From positions 88,140,257 to 88,204,256 of the forward strand of contig CM053033.1 of NCBI GenBank assembly GCA_028564925.1: a DNA stretch of 64,000 nucleotides, written 5' to 3'. Below, one piece after another: positions 52,001-63,700 of the stretch (its first letter is position 1; each line of letters starts with the position of its first letter). The notes below the pieces were generated by a model. The model saw nothing but the letters and a program-made list of their open reading frames with translations, searched no databases and was not told where the DNA came from. Position numbers and translations under genes: made by a program. Origin of the DNA: Lithobates sylvaticus. Its lineage: Eukaryota > Chordata > Amphibia > Anura > Ranidae.

Positions 52001-55000
52001 TGTCTGGCGCCCAATAACTCCTTTGCACCCACTATGCCGCACAACCCACCATATAGAGAAGGATGTCAGCTATCTCTGGCCCCGGAGGTTCTCATTAGAC
52101 CGAAGGAGGCCTGGGACCTTGCTACAGAAATAAATTCCTCAATACCCACAAGGGATATAAATGCACCAAATGCCTTTGGAAACCAAGATTTTACCTTGGA
52201 AAAGTAGCAGTGACATTATCAGTGTGCTGTACATAGTCTGTGCAGAGAGTGGAGCTGTGCAATACAAGCTGTGTTTGGATAACCTGAGAAGGGGGTGGAG
52301 ACAAGACCAGTCACCCTGAACAAGGAGAGAGAGCAACAGTGGCTGGTCTTTATTCCAGGAAGTTCCTGTACAAAGGAAAAGTTTCACTAAACATTACTGC
52401 ACAGATCTGGAAGAAATATACAAAGCCCCCCTAGATTTATGTAAGAATACACATGGCTCTTGTATTTAGACAACGTTTGCTTGTCCCAGAGTTCAGCTTC
52501 AGAAGAAATCTGTGCACACAGACTATGGATTCTACAATTGCTGCTGACCTCTCCTTTAAAAAATTGCTTGTCACGCTGATCCCAAGGTTTCAATACCGAC
52601 TTTGTTTTGACTCCCTAGATGGCAGGTATTTTGCACCTCAAAGACTTCTGATACTAACATTTTAAGAAAAGAATGGCACTTCCCCTTCCCCATATCTCTT
52701 TCAGTAACAAGTTTTCTTTAAGCATAGAAAAAAGCTAGCCAGACCTGGACTTTGTATTCTCTTCTCAAACTTCCTCCTTTATTAGCTGTGACATGACTAT
52801 TAATATATATATATTTGCATTGTGGTTTCTTTACAAAAGAATATGGTCTCGGTCACAGTAAAACCAACTAGCGCAAAGGAAAGTCTCTGAAACAGCTCAT
52901 TACAATCAACTGATGATTTTTTTTACATGGGCTTCATGTCCATATACAGTGCCTAGTGCATAGCTCCCAACTGTCCCTGATTTGGAGGGACTGTCCCTGA
53001 TTTGGAGCATAGTCCCTCTGTCCCTCATTCCTCCTCATTTGTCCCTCATTTTGGTCTGATCTTTATAGATGTATATAAAATGCACTTTTTATCTATCAAA
53101 AAGTGTTTTCCAGCGCTAAACCTTTCATCTGATTTCTAAATTGCTGCATTTGTAAATTCCAAAAGCCAATATAAAGGAATAGAAGTGGTAAAAAAAAGCA
53201 CTTGTGGGTTTAACCAATCTTGTTTTTTTGTACAATTCTCCTTTAAGGGGGCATGGCAGGTGCCCCACTGGACCTCTATCATTAAGCCTAACCCTGGGCA
53301 TTTTTCTTTATTTTTTTTAGTTTTTTCCTTTTGCTTCCTGTCCCTGAGACACAGCAAAATAAATTGGGGGAAAGTAGTTGCCATCTGGGCAGAAAAACAC
53401 AGACAGCAATAAAAACATTGTCATAAATTCTAATCTTTCCCATAGCTAAGAAAATGTGTTTTTTACTTATGTGCTTACATAGTTACATAGCTGGTAAGGT
53501 TGAACAACCACTTGCTGACCGCCCTGCTACAAGGCGACAGCTCTGCACCGGATCACATTATATATATGTAAAGTATGTGATCCTGCACTTCCACCTGCAG
53601 GGGGCCCTGCAGCGGCCTGCCACTTCTGCTGTCAGTTCCTCTTCCTATGTAAACATAGTGGATTTTGTGTTCCTGCAAAGCAGGGACTAAAATCCATCTC
53701 TTCCCCTAGTAAAAGCAGCACACATAGTAAACACAAACACAGGCTAGGCACACAGTTAACCCTTTGATCGCCCTAGATGTTTAACCCCTTCCCAGCCAGT
53801 GTAAGTAGTACAGTGACAGTGCATATTTTTTAGCACAGATCACTGTATTAGTGTCACTGGTTCCCTCAATGTGTCAAAAGTGTCACCGCAATACCGCAAT
53901 CCCACTATAAGTCGCTAATCGTCGCCATTATTAGTATAAAAAAAAAATTCCATAAATATATACCATAATTTGTAGATGCTAGAACGTTTGTGTAACCCAA
54001 TATACGCTTATTGGGATTTTTTTTTATTAAAAACATGTAGCAGAATACATAATGGTCAAATTTATGAAGAAATTAGATTTTTTACAAATTTTTTTATTGG
54101 ATATGTTTTATAGCAGAAATTAAAAAATAATGGGTCTTTTTCGGTCGGTCTTTTTTTGTTTATAGCGCAAAAAATAAAAAACACATTGCATTCACTAAGA
54201 AACACATCTAAAAGTTTTTTGAATTTATCTACACTCCCACCACTAACTGTGGAAGGGAGTTCTGCATCCTTACTGCTCTTATAGTAAAGATTCCCTTATG
54301 CATTTTAAGATTGAACTGCTTCTCTTCCAGTTTCATTGTGTGGCCATGTGTCTTTTTTAGAGACCTTAGATTAAACAGTTTCCTCCCAATGCTGGAGTCA
54401 CCATTTAAGGATTTGTATTTAGTGATCATATCCTTTCTTAAAGCGGAGTTCCACCCAAAAGTGGAACTTCCGCTCATTTTTCTCCTCCCCCCTCCGATGC
54501 CACATTTGGCACCTTTCGGGGGGGAGGGGGGACAGGATACCTGTCTTTGAGAGGTATCCTGTTACCACTTCCAGGAGCCACGGCTATTGACGTCACCGCT
54601 CGGCTCCCTCCTCCTCCCCCTGTCGCCAGGCCAGTAGGAGAGAGGAGCGGAGCCTCACGCATGCGCAGTATGAAGCCATAAGGCTACCCTGCTGCGTTTC
54701 CTTACCCGCAATGGCGGCGGCAGCACCCGACAGCTGATGGAAACATCAGCTGCGGTGCTCATATTGCTGGACTCCAGGACATGTAAGTGTCCTATTAATT
54801 GAAGCCAGCAGCAGCAGTATGTGCAGCTGCTGGCTTTTAACTTTTGCAGCGGTGGGCGGACCTCCGCTTTAAGTCTCTCTTCTCCAGAGAGTATAAGTTT
54901 AATGTTTGTAGTCGTTCCTCATAACTGAGGTCCTCCAGCCCCCTCATTAGCTGGACTGAGGACTGATGACCAGAACTGGACGGCATACTCAAGATGCGGC

Positions 55001-58000
55001 CGAACCAGAGTCTTGTAAAGTGGTAGAATTAGAGTCTGTTGCTCAGCCTGTGATCTACTAGGACCCCAGATACTTTTTTTATCCTTCCCCCTAGCATCTA
55101 ACCTGCATGCATATTTGTTTTTTAACCACTTGAAGACCAGGTCGTTTACTGAAACTCTTTCTTTATATGTAAAAATCTATATTTTTTGCTATAAAATTAC
55201 TCAAACCCAAACATGGTTTTTAATTTTTTTTTAAAGCAGAGGCGCTAGAGCACAGGTGTCAAGCAATGCATCCAGCTTCTTGCCAGCTGAAGCATAAGGA
55301 AAGGGGGTGCACTGAGATGTAAGGGAGAGTGATAGCCTCAACTTCTGATGGTGGGGGGGCTTTTGACATCTAATGTAAGGGGAGGTGATGCGCTGGACAT
55401 CTAATCTTACAGATATAACTGGCCCTTTTGAGGGCAATCATAATGCTTATGCAGCCCACGATTAAATTGAGTTTGACACCCCTGCCCTAGAGAATAAAAT
55501 GATAGGTGTTGCAATTTTTTATGTCACGCAGTATTTTCACAGCAGTTTTTCAAATGCATTCTTTTTTTAAAAATACACTTTCCTGAATTTTAGTGCACAA
55601 AACACAATATACAGTGCCTTGAAAAAGTATTCATACTCCTTGAAATTTTCCACATGTTGTCATGTTACAACCAAAAACGTAAATGTATTTTATTGGGATT
55701 TTATGTGATAAACCAACACAAAGTGGCACATAATTGTGAAGTGGAAGAAAAATTTTAAATGGTTTTCAAAATGTTTTACAAATAAATATCTGAAAAGTGT
55801 GACGTGCATTTGTATTCAGCCCCCTGTACTCTGATACCCCTAATTAAAATCTAGTGGAACCAATTGCCTTTAGAAGTCACCTAATTAGTAAATAGTCCAC
55901 CTGTGTGTTCAGAGGTTTGTTAGAAAACCTTAGTGCACAAACAGCATCATGAAGGCTAAGGCACACACCAGACAGGTCAGGGATAAAGTTGTGGAGCATT
56001 TTAAAGCAGGGTTAGGTTATAAAAAAAATATCCCAAGCTTTGAACATCTCACGGGGCACTGTTCAATCCATCATCAATCCATCATCCAAAAATGGAAAGA
56101 GTATGGCACAACTGCAAACCTACCAAGACAGGCCGTGCAAGGAGAGCATTAATCAAAGAAGCCAAGAAGCCCATGGTGACTCGGGAGGAGCTGCAGAGAT
56201 CCACAGCTCAGGTCGGAGAATCTGTCCACAGGACAACTATTAGTAGTCGTGCACTTCACAAATCTGGCCTATATGGAAGAGTGGCAAGAAGAAAGCCATT
56301 GTTGAAAGAAAGCCATAAGAAGTCCCTCATGCAGTTTGTGAGAAGCCATGTGGGGGACACAGCAAACATGTAGAACATGTAGAAGAAGGTGCCCTGGTCA
56401 GATGAGACCAAAATTGAACTTTTTGGCCTGAAAGCAAAACACTATGTGTGGCGGAAAACTAACACTGCACATCACCCTGATCACCCCATCCCCACCATGA
56501 AACATGGTGGTGGCAGCATCATGCTGTGGGGATGCTTTTCTTCAGCAGAGACAGGGAGGCTGGTCACAGTTGATGGGAAGATGGATGGAGCCAAATATAG
56601 GGCAATCTTAGAAGAAAGCCTGTTAGAGTCTGCAAAAGGTTCACCTTTCGGCAGGACAACGACATATTTAATTGTAAAAAATGTTGAAAACCCTGTATCA
56701 TTTTCCTTCCACTTCACAATTATGTGCCACTTTTTGTTGGTCTATCACATAACATCCTAATAAAAAACATTTACGTTTTTGGTTGTAACATAACAAAATG
56801 TGGAAAATTTCAAGGGGTATGAATTTTTCAGGGCACTGTAATACTCAATAATACTCAATTGTGTCAGATGCTATTACGCAGAGTAAATAGATACGAAATA
56901 TGTCATGTTTTAAAATTGCGCATGCCCGTGCAACAGCGACAAACTACATACATTATATTATCCATAGTGACCATTCCCTTTTCCTTTTTATCTAAAGCTT
57001 CCTGCCAATATGCATTTTCAGGTGTTGACAATGCTGATCCAGAAGCATATATTGCTCATGCAAGAGCTTGATCAATGTTCTACTGATTTTTCAGGTGTAA
57101 TTTTATCTATAAATGAAGGGATTGTGTATTATTGGAAGACTGTGGTTCGCAACACTTCCTTACTTGAAGATGTTGCTGGTGAAGAAACACTTTGTGATGA
57201 TCCAGAAGCAGCAGAAAGTGTTTCTGGAATGAAAACTCTGGAGGGAAAAGCTACTCGCACTTTCATTATGGCCCTCATCATTTCATTCCATAAAGGATTT
57301 TTTAATGTCTGTAGGGCACCTCTGGCATGCCAGGATGTGTTTTGTCATCCTTGTAGCATCTGGAAAATAATATTCTCGCAATATTTGCAATTTGCAGCTT
57401 TGCTTTCAGCAGAAATTGCACTGTGGAAATGTTTCCAAACTCTAGATGTTTGTCTCACCATTTTACTGAGTGGAGGAAAGGAAAAAACTATTTACTGAGC
57501 AGACTATAGGTAAACATTATGCTGTGATGGTGGAGAACATTAATAGGAATTATGTAAAGGTTAAGAAAGATTTTCTTGTTAAAAAAAAAGGTTAAGAAAG
57601 ATAAACAAATTTATCAGACAAATTTACCCTCTTACCTGTCAATCAAGGCCTAAGAGGACAGGAACTATCATCTACTGTATCCCAATAATCACCCAACGGT
57701 AGGAGGTACAAGATGAAGCCAACAAGCAAACTAAACTGGAGCCTTTCCCTTGCAGTGCCCCCTAGTGGTAGAAATGCATATTTCTCTTGTTTGAAAAGTG
57801 CTTTCAGAAGTAGTGTTAGTTGAATTGTATCCCAGGATTTACTTGTCTTCAGTTGAGACAACTTACAATAATTTAAAACTTTATATAAAGTCTCAGAATT
57901 CTTTCATTATGGTCGTCCTGTTACAGTATATAGTTTTAATATCATGTCATAGATATATTATTTATCATTGTAAAAAAATATATTCCACACTTTTTTTCTC

Positions 58001-59801
58001 TAATTTCTCTGAAAAATAACAGCTTTGAAAAAAATGGGAGAAAAAAAACATTTTATTTCCAATTTTTTAGTATTTTTTCAAGGCCTTCCCATCTCTATCC
58101 ATAGGCAATGCTTTTAAAACCTTTACAGGTTAGCACTTGAAATTTACACAGGAGGTCTGATGCTAGAATAATTGCTCTTGATCTGAAGTTTGTGGTGATG
58201 TCCCACGTGTATGGTATGATCGCTGTTTACATACCGACACTGGACCGACGGGTGCAATCGCCTTTGTGTGTGAGCATGGGGGGATGGGGGCATTTCATTT
58301 TTTATTTTTTTACATTTCATTGTTTTTTTTTACTGTATTTTTTTTTACACTGTACCTTTTGTTTTTTATCACTTTTATTGTCATCAAAAGGAATGTAAAC
58401 ATCCCTTGTGATAGGCACTGACAAGTCCTCTTTACTGAGACATCTGGGGGTCTATTGGTGCCAAAAGACCTTCATTTGTAAATTAAGCATTTATGGGGTA
58501 CTGTATCGAATTTCTCGAATAACAGCTCACCTCATAGAATGTTAAAAGGTTAGTCTGGTTGCTCTGTGCTTGCTTGAGAGTATATGTTCTAGAGGAAAGT
58601 TAGAGGAAATCTCCCCAGCCAGGATACAGACAGCAATAAAAACCTAACAGTGGCTCTGACCCTTTCAGGAATCCCTGCCAGATAGCTTAACCAATCCCCA
58701 GGTATCCAGAGTTGTAGAAGAAAATCTGTACTAAAAACAAAAAAATAGCAGTCTGCTACTGAAAAAGTCAACTGATGTCAAAATAATGACAAGGTCAAGG
58801 CTTCACGACCCTAGAACTAGTATGTAGATCAAAAGTTCTGACTTTTCTATGACTTTGCTTAGTGTATTCTAATTTATGCTCAGCAGCTTAGAAAGTATTG
58901 GAGGTTGAAGACAGCAGGGTTGCTAGCATGTCAAATATTATCATATACAGTCCTGTGATAACTACAGGTGCCAGAAATCCTTGTTGGGATCCCCATGCTC
59001 CTTCACCAACATAGAGCTCTATTTGCTTACCAGAAATTTAGACCTCAAACTTAGAGAGGTGAACAGTAGACATCGGACACAGCCCAGCGGTCACACCGCA
59101 GCAAGGACAGTCAGCTCCTTAACTCCTCTGCTTTTTATTACACAGTAGTTTCTTATTGTTACTGTACATGATAATATCTGCCATTTAAGTTGACTTATTG
59201 CACTTTTTTGCAGACACATTGATCACTGTGTGGCCAATATTTGTGTATTGGAGGTATTATGTAATTAGCACCTATTTCGATTTAAGGTAGTATTTAAATT
59301 GGTTGTAAACCTCAACATTTATCCAGTGAAGTGACTAGCCCCAGGTAATACACAAAGAGGAAACAAATCCTCTTACATAGGTTGTACCTGTTAGCTGATC
59401 TCTTTGCATTCTTCTCTTCTCTATATCCGTTCAAAGTCCAGAATTTAAAAAGCTTATCTAAGCTGTGAGAAAAAAAGGGGGCAAGAAGCTGAAATTACAC
59501 TCTGCGTTCTTATACAGAAAAACTCTCCATAAGATACATTTCATAAAAGTTTTGAAAAAAAAAAAAAAGGTGGGGGGGGGGGGGAATCGTGCCTTACATT
59601 ATAAAAACGCAATGCACCGTCCACCAGCTGTGATCACTATCTTCAGAGAAAAACAGAACTTTTTTTTACTGCGGGCAGTGTGAACCCACCCTAAGTGCAG
59701 AAAATCACAAGTCTCTGCACAAGTGCGAACACGCCTAAACTTAAGAGAAAAAGGTTTTAGCTTTAGATGACTTTTAAATCCTATATTTAACTGGTTTCAG
59801 T

Positions 59802-59860
<59 letters not shown>

Positions 59861-60725
59861 GGCTGTTACTGATTAAAATTTTTGTGTTTGATTAATACAT
59901 TTTTTTTTTATCGATTAATCTACTAATTTCGATTAATTATAACACACATACAGATCCAACTACTTTTAGCTGATCTCTTTGCATTGCAACTCTGCATTAG
60001 TCAGTGGTAAATGTGGTATACACTATATACAATCACCCGACACTAGTTAGTTTCCACAATCCATGACTTAACTTCACAGTTCACACAAATACGTTTTAAA
60101 TTCAAACTGTAGCACTGACGCAAGTACATTTTTTTTTCCACAGTAGCGTGACAATCCCTCCACCTCCGGTCTAACTAATCACTCTCACCTTATGGCATGG
60201 ACCCCTGTGCACACAGGTGGTCATGCAAGTGGGTATCAAAAGGGTTAACATGGACCATAAACTTCTCTCACGTCTCCTTAGATCTTAGCGAGGACTCCAG
60301 GTCATGGGTAGAAAGAAAAGATCTAAGTGCTCACCGCTTAAGTATAAGATTACATTTTTGTGTGCAAACACAAACTACTCACATAAAGATGATAAAAACA
60401 CAGCATGTAAAGCCGACAATCATGTTAGTTCCGTAGGGCAGCAGCGGGTGACGTCATGCGTAGCTCCTCCACCGTACACGTTGCGTTCAATCAGAACTTC
60501 AACGTCACCAGAATCCTCCCCTCTTCGATTCGTTAGCAGATGGAGACACTTGGGGAATGGGGGAGGAGTCCAGTGACGTCGACGTCACCGGATCTCCGAT
60601 GAACTCACTGTAGACCCGAAAGCCGGCGGAGAGGTGAGTACCAATCAAAAGAATTTTAATCGATCAAAAAAAATTTGATCGATCAAAACGATTAATCGAG
60701 GAATTAATCTTTAATTTTCACAGCC

Positions 60726-60789
<64 letters not shown>

Positions 60790-63700
60790 CACATATATAT
60801 ATATATATACTGTATATACTCGAGTATAAGCCAACCGGAATATAAGCCGGGGCACCTAATTTTACCACAAAAAAATGTGAAAACTTATTGACTCGAGTAT
60901 AAGCCTAGGGTGAGAAATGTGCAGCTACTGTAAGTGGAAAAAGAGGGTCAACAATGCCCATTTGAAGCCTCACTGTGCCTATTTGCATGCCTCACTGTGC
61001 CCATTTGCAGCAATAGGTCCCCCGAACTTCAAACTCGGTAGTTAAGGGTTCCTAGATGCCCCCTAGCTGCAGCCAAAATTTGGGGTCTCTGGATCCAAAG
61101 GGTCCCGAAATGATATTGCTGCAGATGGACACAGTTGAACGAATTTGGGGCCCTGTATCTCGGGGCCACTTGGTGCTAGGAACCCCAAATTTGGTGTGCA
61201 CCCAGTGGATCTAGCACTACAACATATCCAAATATGGGGTTCCTAGCACCAAGTGGCCCGAGATACAGGGCCCCAAAATCGGTTTGGAAAATGTCATTCT
61301 CTGCTGCAAAAAAGTGCTTGACTCAAGTATTAGCCGAGGGGGGCACTTTCACAAAAAAAGTGCTGAAAAACTCGGCTTATACTCGAGTATATACGGGATA
61401 TATAAATATATATAGATATGCCTGGAGCTCAGTTTTGACAATGTGTACATTACAGTTTTAGCTTTGGTAATGTTTGAAACAACATGGTATAGGCCTGTCA
61501 TTCTCATCAATGTATCACATTTCTTATAGGTTATAGTGATGGCATGTCGAGAAGTGGAACACGGAAAGGTAAGTACCGTATATACTCGAGTATAGGCCGT
61601 CCCGAGTATAAGCCGAGGCCCCTGATTTACCACAAAAAAATGGGAAAAGTTAATGACCCGTGTATAAGCCGAGGGGGGGAAATGGAGCAGCTACTGTAAG
61701 TGGAAAAGTGTGTCACCAAATGCCCATCTACATGTCCCCTGTGTCCTATACAACCCCCCGTGTCCCCAGTGCAGCCTACCTGTGACAGATCGATCCGGTG
61801 TCCCGCGTCCCTCGGGGGCCGCTGTCCCTCGGTGTGCGGTGTGCGGTGTCCAGTGTGCGGTGTCCGGTGTCCCTCGGTGTGCGGTGTCCAGTGTGCGGTG
61901 TCCGGTGTCCCTCGGTGTGCGGTGTCCAGTGTGCGGTGTCCGGTGTCCCTCGGTGTGCGGTGTGCGGTGTCCGGTGTCCCTCGTACGCGCTGAGGCTCCA
62001 GGCGCCATTGCAGGTTTGAAAGCCGCGCCTCCTCCTCCTCCTCGTCCGTGATAGGAGGAACACTCGGTTTTCCAAGCAGTCATGTGCAGTGTTCCGCCTA
62101 TCACGGATATTCTCTCATCCTCGTCCATGAGATGAGAATGAGAGAACATCCGTGATAGGCGGAACACTGCGCTGCTGGGAAAATTAGTGTCCGCCTATCA
62201 CGGACGGGCGGGAGGAGGCGGCGCGGCTTTTGAACAGTGCCGTCTGTCTACATGACAAGCTGTTCATGTAGGCAGACCGCACTGACTCGAGTATAAGCCG
62301 AGAAGGGGACTTTCAGCCCTAAAAAAAGGGCTGAAAATCTCGGCTTATACTCGAGTATATACGGTAATTGCTGAAAGAGCCTGCACACTATTGTTCCCAT
62401 CACAGTCACATACAGATACAACTGCTGCCAATTCAGGTAAACACACAGCAAGAATTCACTAGAATGTATATGGTATTTTGGCTAGTAGATCAAACAACTG
62501 GCTGCAGCAAATTCGAGAGGCTCTTCAAACACTAGGAGGAGTATATTCATGGTGAGAATAGAAATAAGACACTAGCATTGTAAAGCCCCATACACACGGT
62601 CGGACAATCCGCGGACCAGGTCGGTCGGATCCTGTCCGTCATACTTTGTCTGATGTTGGTTTTGCGTACACACGGTCGGACAAAGTTGTCGGAAAATCCG
62701 ATCATTCTGAACGTGGTGACGTTTGTTGCCTACGACGGGACTACGTAGAGGCTAGTAGCCAATAGCTTTGGTCTTGTAATGTGATCTGAGCATGCGTAGC
62801 ACTTTGTCCGGTCGGACAACCGTACACACGATCGGATTTGGTGTGATCGGACCGTGTTGTCGGCAAATCTTTCCAGCAGGAGATAAGACTTTGTCCGTCG
62901 GACAATCCGACGTACACTGTCCGATGGTGCATACACACGGTCTGATTTTTCAACAACATTGTCCGATCGGACAGAATCCATGAAAAAGTCCGACCGTGTG
63001 TATGGGGCTTAAGGAAAACACTCTGATTTGCTGATATGAGGGAGATGATTTTTTGTAGGTCAATATGGTCTTTTGTATTGGCTTAATAAATGTGCCCTGA
63101 CTCCACAAATTTTGTTAGGTCTCGTTTGTTATAAAATGACCAGGATCTCTTTTGCAGAAAAAATGTGAACGCTACTGGCCAGTGGATGAGGAACCCGTCC
63201 ATTATGGACCATTCGCTGTTAGCATGGTTAGTATAGTGAATTGTGAATATAAGGAATGCATATTGCTACAGGTCCTGCCTGAGGCCTACAGAGCAGAAAA
63301 GACATAACCAAGGCCCTGTTCACACTTGTGATTAGGGGCAGACTGCGAATTGCTGCTGGAGACGCACTGGAGTTTATGTGAACAGCTGTGGGCAGAAAGT
63401 CCTAAACAAAGCAATGAGAGGCTGACAGCCTCTACATCCAGTCGCAGCTGTTTGCATGTAATCAGACATGCAGCGGTTATTTGCAGATGATTGGCCCTGG
63501 AAGAAAAGTGTTGCATCCAGGGCCGTTCATCCTCAGGTAATTGTTGCATGTACGATTACAAACAAACAGTTGCAGATGGCTATGGGTACTGTCAGCCTCT
63601 CATTCCTTTGTATAAGTTTCCCGCAAGATGTTCATAGTCTGTCCCTAATTGTAAGAGTGAATGGGACCCAATGCAGTCATCATATCTTACCAGTTACCAA

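Noticed and set aside
60430-60640. GC-rich, exon-like block inside the AT-flanked hAT
   Set aside because: It lies within the element's inverted ends and shows no conserved coding motif or splice pair.
61691-62167. Arg/Thr/His-rich and Cys/Val-rich open frames
   Set aside because: Minisatellite within a foldback MITE.
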